Assembly: GCA_030685065.1 (NCBI GenBank)
Contig: JAUXQH010000170.1
Coordinates: forward strand, 62,001-126,000
Source: Pseudomonadota bacterium
GTDB taxonomy: Bacteria; Myxococcota_A; UBA796; SXON01
Direction of reading: 5' to 3'
DNA: 64,000 nt
The notes beneath the pieces were generated by a model that worked only from the letters and a program-made list of their open reading frames with translations, had not been told where the DNA came from and made no database searches. Shown piece after piece: positions 54,256-63,928 of this stretch. The position numbers and the translations under genes are program-made. Position 1 is the stretch's first letter. Each line of letters starts with the position of its first letter.

Positions 54256-55208
54256 AGGTGTTGCTCGCCGAGGACGATCGCCTCACCCGCCGGGTCCTCC
54301 AGGCCCACCTCCAGCGTTGGAACTTCGAGGTCGTGGCCGTGGCCGACGGGGACGCGGCGTGGGACTGCCTCTCGCAACCCGACGCACCGCTGATGGCGCT
54401 GCTCGATTGGGAGATGCCGGGCGCCGACGGTCCGGAGGTGTGCCGGCGGGTGCGCGCGCTCAAGTCGGACCGCTACACCTACCTGCTCATGCTCACGGGC
54501 CGCGAGGCGAACGCCGACCTGGTCGTCGGGCTCGAGTCGGGAGCGGACGACTACGTGAAGAAGCCCTTCCAAGAAGCCGAGCTCCATGCGCGCCTGCGCG
54601 CCGGCCAACGGATCGTGGGGCTCCACCAGGAGCTCGTCGAGATGCGCGAGGTCATGCGCCATCAGGCCACCCACGACGGCCTGACGGGGCTCCTCAACCG
54701 GACCGCCATGTTGGAGGGGCTGCGGATCGAGGCGTCCGCGCTCGCCCGGCGCGGCGGCTCCCTGGCGGTCGCCATGCTCGATCTGGACCACTTCAAGCAG
54801 ATCAACGACACGCTCGGGCACGGCGCCGGGGACCTGGTGCTCCAGGAGACCGCGCGCCGGCTGACCTGGTCGCTCCGCCCCTACGATCGGATCGGCCGCA
54901 TGGGCGGCGAGGAGTTCCTCGTCATCATGCCGGACTGCGATGCGGCGGGGGCGGCGGCGGTCGCGGAGCGCGTCCGCGCGCTGATCGCCGAGAGTCCCGT
55001 GATGGTCGGGCAGAAGGCGGTGCCGGTGAGCACCAGCATCGGCGTCGCCACGATCACCTGCGCGGACGATGTCGGCGGCCTCGTGGACCGCGCCGACGTG
55101 GCGATGTACCGCGCCAAGCACGCGGGGCGGAACCGGGTGATGGTCGCCCCCGACCTGCCGGTGGTCGCCAACGTCAGCCCGCTCTCGCTGGTGCTCGCCT
55201 CCGCCTGA
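54252..55208 (+). CDS. REC-GGDEF response regulator, diguanylate cyclase
   Basis: 318 residues. Receiver domain with EDD acids and phosphoacceptor Asp52 (LLDWEMPG), Lys104 in KKP; then GGDEF domain (THDGLTGLLNR onward) with intact active site GGEEF (residues 218-222) and an RxxD inhibitory site (R209-D212) exactly five residues upstream. It should make cyclic di-GMP, controlled by phosphorylation and product feedback. Overlaps the REC-HPt stop by 4 bases (ATGA), so the two are co-translated. Confidence 0.92.
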   Translation: MKVLLAEDDRLTRRVLQAHLQRWNFEVVAVADGDAAWDCLSQPDAPLMALLDWEMPGADGPEVCRRVRALKSDRYTYLLMLTGREANADLVVGLESGADDYVKKPFQEAELHARLRAGQRIVGLHQELVEMREVMRHQATHDGLTGLLNRTAMLEGLRIEASALARRGGSLAVAMLDLDHFKQINDTLGHGAGDLVLQETARRLTWSLRPYDRIGRMGGEEFLVIMPDCDAAGAAAVAERVRALIAESPVMVGQKAVPVSTSIGVATITCADDVGGLVDRADVAMYRAKHAGRNRVMVAPDLPVVANVSPLSLVLASA

Positions 55209-55217
55209 TCCGGCCGC

Positions 55218-55514
55218 TCAGGCGGGGGCCGGGTGGAAGAGCCCGATGAACAGCTCGACCTCGTCGCCATGGTCGACGAGCAGGACGGGGGTGAAGCCGT
55301 TGGGCTCGGCCTGCGCGTTCCAGCGGGACACGAGCTCGTCGAGCCAGCCGCGCTCGCGCTGATCGAGCCACTCCCACATCGTGTTCGGGGAGAGCCCGAG
55401 CACGGCCGCGGCGTCGTCCGGGGTCGCGGGGCGGCCCTTCCGGGCGAGCTCCTCCTGCACGATGCGGAGGAATTCCTCGCCGGCCAGGTCGAAGCGCTCG
55501 CGTCCGAACATCAT
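55218..55514 (-). CDS. small helix-turn-helix-like protein
   Basis: 98 residues, MMFGRERFDLAGEEF start. The central segment TPDDAAAVLGLSPNTMWEWL looks like a DNA-binding helix-turn-helix of the Xre or excisionase type; the rest is short helices and a strand (TPVLLVDHGDEVELFIGL). It converges with the GGDEF gene (9-base gap). Family not recognised. Confidence 0.5.
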   Translation of the reverse strand: MMFGRERFDLAGEEFLRIVQEELARKGRPATPDDAAAVLGLSPNTMWEWLDQRERGWLDELVSRWNAQAEPNGFTPVLLVDHGDEVELFIGLFHPAPA

Positions 55515-55607
55515 GGGCGAACCTACGCGCCACGCCAGCGCCGCCAAGGGGCGCGGCCGTTCTCCGCCCCATGCGCTCCCGCGGGCTACCTTTGGGGTGG
55601 AGGCGGG

Positions 55608-56372
55608 ATGGCAGGCGTACGCGTGGAGATCGACGGTCCGGTCACGACGGTGATCCTCGACCGGCCGGAGGTGCGGAACGCCATCGACCGCGCCACCGCG
55701 GACGCCCTGGCCGACGCCTTCCGGGCCTTCGACGCGGACCCGGGGGCGCGCGTCGCCGTGCTGTACGGGGCGGGCACCTTCTCCGCGGGCGCCGATCTCA
55801 AGGCGATCGCGACCGGCGCGGCGAACCGCCTCGAGCCCGACGGGGACGGGCCGTTGGGCCCCACCCGCCTCGTGCTCGGCAAGCCGGTCATCGCCGCCAT
55901 CGCCGGGCACGCGGTCGCCGGCGGGCTGGAGCTCGCGTGCTGGTGTGATCTGCGCGTGGCCGAGGCCGACGCGATCCTGGGGGTGTTCTGCCGCCGCTGG
56001 GGCGTGCCCCTGATCGACGGCGGCACCGCGCGGCTCCCCCGCATCATCGGGCTCGGCCGGGCGCTCGATCTCGTGCTCACCGGCCGGGCGGTGACCGCCG
56101 AGGAGGCCCACACCATCGGCCTCGTCGACCGCGTGGTCCCGGTCGGCACCGCCCGCGCCGAGGCGGAGCGGCTCGCGCATTCCATCGCGTCGTTCCCGCA
56201 GGCGTGCCTCCGGGCCGACCGCGCGAGCGTCTACCGTGGCCTCGACCTGCCGCTGGAGGACGCGCTCCGGGCGGAGTTCGGCGCGGGCGTGGCCGCCGTG
56301 GCCGAAGAGGGGGTGGACGGCGCGCGGCGCTTCCTGGCCGGGGCCGGGCGGCACGGGGAGCCGGCGCGTTGA
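55608..56372 (+). CDS. enoyl-CoA hydratase/isomerase family protein
   Basis: 254 residues of the crotonase fold. RPEVRNAIDRATADAL, oxyanion hole GTFSAGADLKAI, AGHAVAGGLELACWCDLRVA and GVPLIDGGTARLPRIIG are all present; reaction likely hydration or isomerisation of an acyl-CoA. The ATG at 55608 has GGTGGAGG upstream. Overlaps the reductase gene by four bases (TTGA), so the pair is an operon. Confidence 0.88.
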   Translation: MAGVRVEIDGPVTTVILDRPEVRNAIDRATADALADAFRAFDADPGARVAVLYGAGTFSAGADLKAIATGAANRLEPDGDGPLGPTRLVLGKPVIAAIAGHAVAGGLELACWCDLRVAEADAILGVFCRRWGVPLIDGGTARLPRIIGLGRALDLVLTGRAVTAEEAHTIGLVDRVVPVGTARAEAERLAHSIASFPQACLRADRASVYRGLDLPLEDALRAEFGAGVAAVAEEGVDGARRFLAGAGRHGEPAR

Positions 56373-57178
56373 CCCCCGAGATCGTCGGCGCGCGGATCGT
56401 GGAGCAGCGGGAGGTCGCGCGGGCCACGTGGTGGCTGGTCGTCGAGATCGACGCCCCCGAGGCCCCCGAGGTGCCGGAGGGCTTCGGGCCCGGCCACGTC
56501 GTGGCCCTCTACGTGCCCGATCCCGAGGGCAAGTGGATCCGCCATCCATACACCGTGTCGTGGTCCGAGGGGCGGCGGCTCGCGTTCCTGTACCGGGTGA
56601 TCCGGGGCGGCCGCACCACGCCGTTCATGTCGTTGATGGGGGCAGGAGAGACCGTGCGGCTCGGGGGCCGGTTCGGGCTTCCCATCTCCGCGCTCGTCCC
56701 CGACGATGCGCCGGCCGTCGTGTGCGTCTCGACCGGCAGCGGCATCGGCCCGCTGCACGGCTACGCCCGGGAGGCCCTCGCGGCGGCCCACGGGACCCCC
56801 GGGGCGGGCCGGCCGATCACGCTGCTGGCAGGATTCCGCGAGGCCGTCGACATCCCGCAGGGCCCCGCGCTGGACGCGCTCGCGGCGAGCCACCCGCGCT
56901 TCACCTGGCACCCGACGCTCACCCGGCCGGCCCCCGGGTGGACCGGGCGGGCGGGACGGGTCTCCGCGCACCTCGGCTCCGTCGCGACCGCTGATGCGCA
57001 CTGGCACCTCGTCGGCAACGGCGCCATGGTGATCGACGTGCGTGCGGGCCTGCTCGGCGCGGGGGTGGCCCCGGAGCGCATCACCACCGAAACCTACTTC
57101 AACCGCGGCACCAGCCCCGATCCGCGCGTCGTGGAGGCGATCGTGGCGGGGATCGGGAAGGTCCGCGGGGGCGGGTGA
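56369..57178 (+). CDS. ferredoxin-NADP reductase-like flavoprotein
   Basis: 269 residues of the FNR superfamily. FAD-binding RHPYTVSW (RxYS type) and a GGR segment in the N-terminal barrel; NAD(P)-binding STGSGIGPLHGY and C-terminal HLVGNGAMVIDV plus ETYFNRG in the second domain. TTG 56369 overlaps the hydratase stop. It most likely supplies or accepts electrons for a ferredoxin-linked reaction; the partner is not in the window. Confidence 0.82.
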   Translation: MTPEIVGARIVEQREVARATWWLVVEIDAPEAPEVPEGFGPGHVVALYVPDPEGKWIRHPYTVSWSEGRRLAFLYRVIRGGRTTPFMSLMGAGETVRLGGRFGLPISALVPDDAPAVVCVSTGSGIGPLHGYAREALAAAHGTPGAGRPITLLAGFREAVDIPQGPALDALAASHPRFTWHPTLTRPAPGWTGRAGRVSAHLGSVATADAHWHLVGNGAMVIDVRAGLLGAGVAPERITTETYFNRGTSPDPRVVEAIVAGIGKVRGGG

Positions 57179-57287
57179 GCGTAGAGCGTCGCGACGTCGG
57201 AAGCATTCGTACCCCCCGGTAAACGCGACGTAAGGCCGCTGAGGGAGCCGGAGGAGGTAGCTTTCGATCTTCGGCCCGAGGTCTTCC

Positions 57288-59720
57288 ATGTACCTGCTCC
57301 CCGCCCTCCTCCTCGTCGGCTGTGTCACCGACCCGGAGAAGGACACGTTGCGGGCGCGCGACGCCGCGCTCCCCGACGAGTGCCAGGGCGTGTGGCTCCT
57401 CGCCTACGCGGACGCGGACGGAGACGGCTTCGGGGACCCCCAGCAGGGAGTCCTGGTGTGCGACGGCGCGCCGGACCACGTGCTCGACCTGACCGACTGC
57501 GACGACGCGAGCGAAGACGTTCACCCCCGCGCGGTGGAGACCTGCGACGGGCGCGACCAGGACTGTGACGGCGAGGTGGACGAGGAGGCCGTCGATCCGG
57601 TCACCTGGTACCGGGACGAGGACGACGACAGCTTCGGCGTGGAGGAGCAGAGCGTCCTGGCTTGCGACGCTCCCGAGGGCTACGCGGAGCGCGCGGGGGA
57701 CTGCGACGACGCGGACGCCGCCATCTCCCCCGCGGCGCTCGAGCGCTGCGACGAGCCGGGAGTCGACGAGGCGGGCGCCGAACAGGACGCGGTCGACGAA
57801 GATTGTGACGGCGCCGCGAACGACGCGGACCCGGACGACGCCCCCGACAGCGCCTGGTACCCGGACGTGGACCAGGACGGCTTCGGCGACGACGCGCGCC
57901 GCGTGTACGTCTGCGATGCGCCGGAGGCCTACGTCTCCGTGGGCGGTGACTGCGACGACACGAGCTCCGCGCGGAGCCCGAGCGCCCAGGAAGTGTGCGA
58001 CGACGCCGCGCTCGACGAGGACTGCGACGGCATCGTGGAGGACGCCGATCCCTCCGTCGACGAGGCCTCGCTCGGCACGTGGTACGCGGACGCGGACGCG
58101 GATGGCTACGGTGGGGCCGCGATCGTCGCGTGCCGGGCCCCGGCCGGCGCGGTGGCGGTGGCCGGTGACTGCGACGATCTGAACGGGTGGGTCTCCCCGG
58201 GCGCGGTCGAGCGTTGTGACTCGGCGGACGTGGACGAGGACTGCGACGGCGCCGCGGACGAGGCGGGCGCGTCGGGCGAGTCCCGGTGGTCGCTCGACGT
58301 GGACGGCGACGGGTTCGGCACGGTGGACGAACAGGTCGATGGTTGCGACGCCCCTTCGGGGTACGTGGCCTCGGCGTACGACTGCGACGACGAGGACGAC
58401 ACGATGCACCCCGGCGCCGCGGAGACGTGCGGGGACGCGCTCGACACCGACTGCGACGGGACGGGAGACGCCTGCGAGGACACCGTCGCCACCTCGTTGA
58501 CCACGGCGCGGGTGCGCGTGGCGACGGAGGCGGGGCACGCCGGCGGCTTCTCGCTCGACGTGGGGGATCTGGACGGGGACGGCCGGGCCGACCTGTTCCT
58601 CTCCTCCACGTCCGAGACGAGCGGGGCGGAGCGCCGCTACGGCACGATCTACACCGTCCTCGGCGCGCCTCCGGACGGCCTGACCGTGGCCGGCACCGAC
58701 GGCGCGGCCCAGATCCGCGCCACGCCGACCGACCCGGGCCACACCGGGGGGATCGCGGGGGATCTCGACGGGGACGGATCCCTCGACCTGCTCGTGGGCG
58801 GCTACGGCGGCGTCGGCGTGCTCCACGGGCCCTTCGCGGGGGACGGGATGATGGCGAGCGTCGGGGTGACCTCGGTGCCCGGGGACTACGTTCTCGCGCG
58901 GCCCGCCGCGGGCGACGTGGACGAGGACGGGATCGACGACGCGCTCCTGCGGGTGGGGAGCGCGTCGAGCGCGGACGCGGGGCTGGTGCTGTTCGGCGAC
59001 GAGGGGCGCGTCTACGCCGAGGCGCGGCTGGTCGGCGAGGCGACGGGCGACGAGGCGGGCGCGGCGCTCGCGGGTGGTGAGGATGTCGACGGAGACGGCC
59101 TGGTGGACGTGCTCGTCGGCGCGACCGGGGCCCGCGGCGGGCTCGGCGCCGCCTACGTCGTGGCCGGGCCCATCCTCGGGGACCGCGCGCTCGCGGACGA
59201 GGTGGCCATCGAGGGCGCGGGAGACGACTTCGGTGCCGGGCTGGAGGCGGTCGGTGACCTGGACGACGATGGCTACGGAGACATCGCGGTGCTGGCGCCG
59301 GGCGCGACCGAGGGGACCGTGTCCGTGTTCCGCGGCCCCCTCGACGCCGATCGGGTGGCGGCGGACGCCGACCGGATCATCGCGGACGTTCCCGGGGCCG
59401 GCGCGGTCCTCCTCGGGGCCGGCGATCTGGACGACGACGGGTTCGACGACTTCGTCGTCGGCGCCCCCTCCGACTCCACCACCGGCGCGGAGGACGGCGC
59501 CGCCTACGTGTTCTACGGACCGGCGGCCGGAGCCTCGACGGTGACGGACGCCCAGGTCCGCGCGTTCGGACATGCGGGTGGGCACGCGGGCGCGGCCCTC
59601 GCGGCCGGCGACAACGACGGAGACGGCGTTCCCGAGCTCTTTGTCGCGGCGGACGAGTACGCGCTGCCGATCGAGGGGCTCATGGGCGTGGTGTACGTGG
59701 TGCCGGGGGGATCCCGCTAG
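57288..59720 (+). CDS. MopE-repeat/FG-GAP lipoprotein
   Basis: 810 residues. Lipoprotein signal (PALLLVGC) then five or six MopE-type units of the form DCDD...P.A.E.CD..D.DCDG (residues about 40-400) interleaved with DxDGDGFG calcium loops. From about 415 to the end an FG-GAP/integrin-like propeller (VGDLDGDGRADLFLSS, AGDLDGDGSLDLLVGG, GDLDDDGYGDIAVLA). A surface protein that probably binds metal ions (MopE of methanotrophs binds copper; here calcium is at least as likely). Its TAG overlaps the convergent otsAB stop in a shared CTAG. Confidence 0.85.
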   Translation: MYLLPALLLVGCVTDPEKDTLRARDAALPDECQGVWLLAYADADGDGFGDPQQGVLVCDGAPDHVLDLTDCDDASEDVHPRAVETCDGRDQDCDGEVDEEAVDPVTWYRDEDDDSFGVEEQSVLACDAPEGYAERAGDCDDADAAISPAALERCDEPGVDEAGAEQDAVDEDCDGAANDADPDDAPDSAWYPDVDQDGFGDDARRVYVCDAPEAYVSVGGDCDDTSSARSPSAQEVCDDAALDEDCDGIVEDADPSVDEASLGTWYADADADGYGGAAIVACRAPAGAVAVAGDCDDLNGWVSPGAVERCDSADVDEDCDGAADEAGASGESRWSLDVDGDGFGTVDEQVDGCDAPSGYVASAYDCDDEDDTMHPGAAETCGDALDTDCDGTGDACEDTVATSLTTARVRVATEAGHAGGFSLDVGDLDGDGRADLFLSSTSETSGAERRYGTIYTVLGAPPDGLTVAGTDGAAQIRATPTDPGHTGGIAGDLDGDGSLDLLVGGYGGVGVLHGPFAGDGMMASVGVTSVPGDYVLARPAAGDVDEDGIDDALLRVGSASSADAGLVLFGDEGRVYAEARLVGEATGDEAGAALAGGEDVDGDGLVDVLVGATGARGGLGAAYVVAGPILGDRALADEVAIEGAGDDFGAGLEAVGDLDDDGYGDIAVLAPGATEGTVSVFRGPLDADRVAADADRIIADVPGAGAVLLGAGDLDDDGFDDFVVGAPSDSTTGAEDGAAYVFYGPAAGASTVTDAQVRAFGHAGGHAGAALAAGDNDGDGVPELFVAADEYALPIEGLMGVVYVVPGGSR

Positions 59721-61903
59721 ACCTCCTCCCGCACGACCAGCCGCTCGAGCAGCGCCCGCGCGCCCTCCACGCCGTCGACGCGGTGCCGAGCCGGGAGCGG
59801 CACGTCCCCCACCTGTACCGTGTGGGCTTCGGGCGGGAGCGCGGCGAACAGGTCGGCGTCCGTGGTGTCGTCGCCGAGCGCCAGCACGACGCCCTCGAGC
59901 TCGCCGCGGTCCCGCAGCGCCGTGATGATCGCGCCCTTGTTGGTGCCGCGCGCCCGCACCTCGAGCACGCGATTTCCGGGGAGGACGTCGATGGGGAGCC
60001 AGCGTGCGTACTCCTCGGCCGCGCGCCGGAGCTCCTCGGGGGCGTCGAGCAGGCCCGTCTCCCGGTAGTGGAACGCGAGCGACGCCGTCTTCTCCTCGAT
60101 GGCGCTGCCGGGGAGCCGCGTGACCCACGCCTCGAACGCGGGCCGGATCACGTTCATCCACGTGTCGGGCGGCAACGGGCGCATCTCCCACGAGGTCTTT
60201 CCCGGCCAGCGCGTCCACAGCCCGTGCTCGGCGTGCAGGCCGATGGGAAGCTGGCCGAACCACCGCTCGAGATCCGCGCGTCGGCGCCCGCTCACGAGGT
60301 GCAGGGCGGTTCCGGGCGTCTCTGCTACACGACGGATCAGGGTCAGGAGCGGCGCGTCGGGGGCCGCCAGCTCGGGGCGGGCGGCAAAGGGCACGAGGGT
60401 GCCGTCATAGTCGAGGAGCAGGAGGCGGCGGGGAGCGGAGCGGAGGGCGGCGAGCACGTCGTCCAGCCGACGCGCGGGCGTGGCGGCCGAGGGCCCGACC
60501 CGCGCGGGCGCCTCGTCGAGGTGCCGGAGGAAGCGCTGTGCCCACGCGTGCACGTCGGCGGCCTCCACCCGGGCGCGGAGCGAGGACATGCGGGCCCGGC
60601 GCTCGCCCACCGGCATCGTGAGCGCGCGCGCCATCGCGCTCGCCACGCCGTTGATGTCGTAGGGGTTCACCAGCAGGGCGGCATCGAGCTCGTCGGCGGC
60701 GCCGGCCAGCTCGGAGAGGAGCAGCACGCCGTCCAGATCGCTGCGCGCGGCCACGAACTCCTTCGCGACGAGGTTCATGCCGTCGCGCAGCGGCGTGACG
60801 AGCATCACGTCGGCGGCGCGGTAGTGCGCGATGACCTCCGCCTCGGAGAGCGAGCGGTACACGTAGTGGATCGGCACGGCGGCGCCTTGCGTGTAGAGCC
60901 CGTTGATGCGGCCGACGTGCTCCTCTACCTGGCGACGGATCTGCCGGTAGGCGTCGACCCGCTCGCGGCTGGGGACGGCCACCTGGAGCAGCCGCACGCG
61001 GCCCCGCAGCGCCGGCTCGCGCTCGAGCAGCCGTTCGAAGGCGAGCATTCGCCGGGGGATCCCCTTGGTGTAGTCGAGGCGATCCACGCCGAGGAGGAGG
61101 CGCGTGCCGGGCTGGCGGAGCGACGCGGCCTGGGCATCGACCGCGCGGGAGCGCGCGGTGTCTCCGATCCCGACGGCGTCCACCCCCATCGGGGCCACGA
61201 CGAGCGCCACGCCGCGCCCGTTCACGAAGATCTGGTGCACGTCGTCCCCGCGTGCCGCCCGCGCCACCCGATGCCCGAGGAGGAGCCCCACCGAGTTGGC
61301 GAAGTGGCGGCGATAGGACGCGGTGTGAAACCCGATGACGTCGGCGCCGAGCAGGCCCTCGAGGAGGGGCGTCCGCCACGCGAGCGTGCGGAAGACCTCG
61401 CCCGAGGGGAAGGGGATGTGCAGGAAAAAGCCGATGCGCAGGCGCGGGAGGCGCTGGCGCAACATCCCGGGCACCAGGCACAGGTGGTAGTCGTGCACCC
61501 ACACGTGGTCACCGGGGTGGGCCTGCTCGGCCACGATGTCCGCGAAGCGCTGGTTGACGCGTACGTAGGTCTCCCAGCTCGCGGCCTCGAGGGGCACCCG
61601 ATCGATGAGGTAGTGGAACAGGGGCCACAACACCCCGTTGGCGAACCCATCGTAGTAGCGAGCCACCTCCGCCGGGGAGAGGGGAACCGTACGCACGCGC
61701 ATGGTGTCGAGGCCGCGGGTGAGCTCGGCCCGCTGCTCGTCCGTGAGGCGCGACGTGTCCCCGGGCCAGCCCACCCAGACCGTCTCCGCCTGCGCGTGGA
61801 TGCCTTGCAGCCCCGTCGCGAGCCCGCCGGCGCTCCTCTCCACGAACACCTGCCCGCCCTCCAGCCGTACGGTGACGGGCAGGCGATTGGAGACCAGGAT
61901 CAG
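59717..61903 (-). CDS. otsAB: fused trehalose-6-phosphate synthase/phosphatase; non-canonical start
   Basis: About 728 residues. GT20 synthase domain first (LILVSNRLPVTV, WVHDYHLCLVPGMLR, HIPFPSGEVF, GVDRLDYTKGIP, TPLRDGMNLVAKEF), then HAD-type phosphatase (LLLLDYDGTLVPF, SGRRRADL, GTNKGAII, LGDDTTDADLF). It makes trehalose from UDP-glucose and glucose-6-phosphate in one polypeptide. The conserved SNRLPVTV start lies upstream of the first GTG in frame; the only codons between the TAA at 61913-61915 and that motif are ATC 61912 and CTG 61903. Coordinates use CTG. A non-canonical start or an upstream indel are the two explanations. Confidence 0.9.
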   Translation of the reverse strand: MILVSNRLPVTVRLEGGQVFVERSAGGLATGLQGIHAQAETVWVGWPGDTSRLTDEQRAELTRGLDTMRVRTVPLSPAEVARYYDGFANGVLWPLFHYLIDRVPLEAASWETYVRVNQRFADIVAEQAHPGDHVWVHDYHLCLVPGMLRQRLPRLRIGFFLHIPFPSGEVFRTLAWRTPLLEGLLGADVIGFHTASYRRHFANSVGLLLGHRVARAARGDDVHQIFVNGRGVALVVAPMGVDAVGIGDTARSRAVDAQAASLRQPGTRLLLGVDRLDYTKGIPRRMLAFERLLEREPALRGRVRLLQVAVPSRERVDAYRQIRRQVEEHVGRINGLYTQGAAVPIHYVYRSLSEAEVIAHYRAADVMLVTPLRDGMNLVAKEFVAARSDLDGVLLLSELAGAADELDAALLVNPYDINGVASAMARALTMPVGERRARMSSLRARVEAADVHAWAQRFLRHLDEAPARVGPSAATPARRLDDVLAALRSAPRRLLLLDYDGTLVPFAARPELAAPDAPLLTLIRRVAETPGTALHLVSGRRRADLERWFGQLPIGLHAEHGLWTRWPGKTSWEMRPLPPDTWMNVIRPAFEAWVTRLPGSAIEEKTASLAFHYRETGLLDAPEELRRAAEEYARWLPIDVLPGNRVLEVRARGTNKGAIITALRDRGELEGVVLALGDDTTDADLFAALPPEAHTVQVGDVPLPARHRVDGVEGARALLERLVVREEV

Positions 61904-61994
61904 ACGTGGGATTTATTCGCTCGTGGATCCTGTCTGATCTAGCGTGGAAGGGAGGGGGGTACGGCTATTGTTGGTCACGGGAGGGGCCCCACCC

Positions 61995-63056
61995 TCACCC
62001 CGTCACCACTCCGAACACCTTCCCCGCGCCCCACGTGGCCGCGCCCGCGGCGGCGCCGATGCCCAGCATGCGGAGCCCGCCCGACCACGCGCTCCGCCCC
62101 GAGAACAACGACAACACCGCGCCGACCGTGAAGAGCGCCACCGCGGCGAGCCCCGCGGCCAGCGGGACGGCGGCGTCCCCCGCGCCGAGGACCAGCGGGA
62201 TCAAGGGGAGCGTGGCCCCCAGGGCGAACGCGACGAAGGAGGAGATGGCGGCCCGCCACGGGGAGCCGAGCTCGTCGGGATCGAGGCCGAGCTCCTCCCG
62301 CGCGAGGGTGTCCAGGGCGCGCTCCGGGTCCCGGACGAGCATGGATGCGACGCGATGGGCTTCTTCGGGCGGTAGGCCGCGCGCGATGTAGATGAGCGCG
62401 AGCTCCTCGGCCTCGGCGGCGGGGTAGCGCTCGAGCTCGTCGCGCTCCTCGGCGATCTGGCGCTCGAACAGCTCCCGTTGACTCGCCACCGACACCCACT
62501 CGCCCGCCGCCATGGAGAAGGCACCCGCGAGCAGCCCCGCGAGGCCCGAGAGGAGGACGGTGTCCGGGCTGGCCGACGCGCCGGCCACGCCGAGGAGCAG
62601 GCTCGTGTTGGACACGAGGCCGTCGTTGACCCCGAACACCGCGGCCCGGAGCGCGCCGCCCTTGCCGCCGCCGCCATGCCGCCGGCCGACGTCCTCGACG
62701 CGTGTCGGGAGGGTGTGGCCGGTCGGGGGTGGGAGCGGGGACCACGCGGAGAGGCCGCGGATCTTGAGGGCGGGGAGCACGGCGCGGAGGCGACGCGGGC
62801 CGAAGGTGCGGGCGAGGGACGCCACGAGCCGGACGCGGAGCGACGGGGCGAAGGCGGGGACGTCGCCGCCCGCCGCGCGGACGTCGGCGGCGATCAGGGC
62901 GGATTGGGCCTCGGAGGCCCCTTGGAGCGCGACGAACAGCGCGCGCAGGCGCGGATCCGGCTCCGCGCGCGCGAGGGCCCCGTAGAGCCACGCGGATTGG
63001 GCCTCGTCCTGCCAGCGCTCCCGGTCGTCCATGGGCCTCTTGTCGGTGGTGGTCAA
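61995..63056 (-). CDS. VIT1/CCC1-family iron/manganese transporter with ferritin-like N-terminus
   Basis: 353 residues. The N-terminal about 130 residues are helical (ERWQDEAQSAWLYGALAR, GASEAQSALIAADV), like the ferritin-like domain of mbfA-type transporters. The VIT part begins at GGALRAAVFGVNDGLVSN and MAAGEWVSVASQ, with a cytosolic metal-binding loop (REELFERQIAEERDELE type) and five hydrophobic segments. It exports or stores Fe2+/Mn2+. The TTG at 63056 is preferred for its GGAGG (complement of 63061-63065); ATG 63032 is an alternative. Confidence 0.87.
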   Translation of the reverse strand: MTTTDKRPMDDRERWQDEAQSAWLYGALARAEPDPRLRALFVALQGASEAQSALIAADVRAAGGDVPAFAPSLRVRLVASLARTFGPRRLRAVLPALKIRGLSAWSPLPPPTGHTLPTRVEDVGRRHGGGGKGGALRAAVFGVNDGLVSNTSLLLGVAGASASPDTVLLSGLAGLLAGAFSMAAGEWVSVASQRELFERQIAEERDELERYPAAEAEELALIYIARGLPPEEAHRVASMLVRDPERALDTLAREELGLDPDELGSPWRAAISSFVAFALGATLPLIPLVLGAGDAAVPLAAGLAAVALFTVGAVLSLFSGRSAWSGGLRMLGIGAAAGAATWGAGKVFGVVTG

Positions 63057-63274
63057 CGTGCCTCCGCCTCCGCGGCGATGTGGCTCAGCACGCGTAATTG
63101 GTTGTCGTGGAGGAGCGTGTCGCCGCAGCGGTCCAATCGGCCGGCGGCGGCGGGGCGCGGCGCGTTCGGAAAGATTGTGGAAAGTGCTGGTTGAAAGCGG
63201 CATGAAGGCGCATAGATGCTTCCACCGGCCTCGACCCCCCGAGCGCCGTCCCGCCGCCCCCCCGGAGGTGCCTT

Positions 63275-63928
63275 GTGACCGTCCTCGACGCGCTCGTCTC
63301 CCTGCTTCGTCCCCGTCTCGACCCCGCCACGCACGATTGGCTCCTCGACACCCTCGACCAGACGACCGCCCCCCTGGACGCGCGGGTGTTCCGGAGCGCG
63401 TGGTCCCGGGTGGGGCGCCGCCTCGGCTCCCAGCCGATCACGCCCAATCCCGAGGAGACCGCCCTGCTCCAGCTCGTGGGCCTCTGGCCCTTCGCGGGGT
63501 GGGGTGCCGACGAGTGCGGGCGGGCGGCCCTCCTCATCCAGGCGATGAACGTCGCGGCGCCCGAGGCCCAGGGCCCCTTGCTCGACTCGCTCTACCTCCG
63601 CGGGACCATCCGAGAACGCCAGGCGCTGCTCCGGGCGCTCGCGTACCTCCCCGACCCCGACCAGCACGCCGAGGTCGCCGCGCAGGCGTGCCGCACCCAC
63701 GTGGTCTCGGTCTTCGAGGCGATCGCCCTCGGAAATCCGTTTCCGGCCCGCCACCTGGCCCGGCCCCACTTCGACCAGATGGTGCAAAAAGCGATCACCC
63801 TTCACCTGGTCCCCGCGCAGATCATCGGGTTGCCCGAGCGGCTCTCCTCCGAGCTGACGCGCCGGCGGAGCGCGTCGGGGGCGCGGTGGGGGCTCGGCGC
63901 GCCACGAACCGGGCTCGAGGCGCCGTAG
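63275..63928 (+). CDS. eboA: EboA-domain protein
   Basis: 217 residues matching EboA of the eustigmatophyte/bacterial ebo operon: ALLIQAMNVA, RERQALLRALAYLPDP, CRTHVVSVFEAIALGNPFPARH, HFDQMVQKAITL, GLPERLSSELTRRR. In cyanobacteria the ebo genes are needed for export or processing of a scytonemin precursor; the function elsewhere is unknown. GTG 63275 with GGAGG six bases upstream. The remaining ebo genes would be expected beyond the window's right end; the last 72 bases contain no gene that can be assigned. Confidence 0.82.
   Translation: MTVLDALVSLLRPRLDPATHDWLLDTLDQTTAPLDARVFRSAWSRVGRRLGSQPITPNPEETALLQLVGLWPFAGWGADECGRAALLIQAMNVAAPEAQGPLLDSLYLRGTIRERQALLRALAYLPDPDQHAEVAAQACRTHVVSVFEAIALGNPFPARHLARPHFDQMVQKAITLHLVPAQIIGLPERLSSELTRRRSASGARWGLGAPRTGLEAP

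Noticed and set aside
57099..60263. 1054-codon antisense frame over the MopE-repeat gene
   Set aside because: His/Val/Arg-rich shadow of the repetitive DxDGDG codons; no family resemblance.
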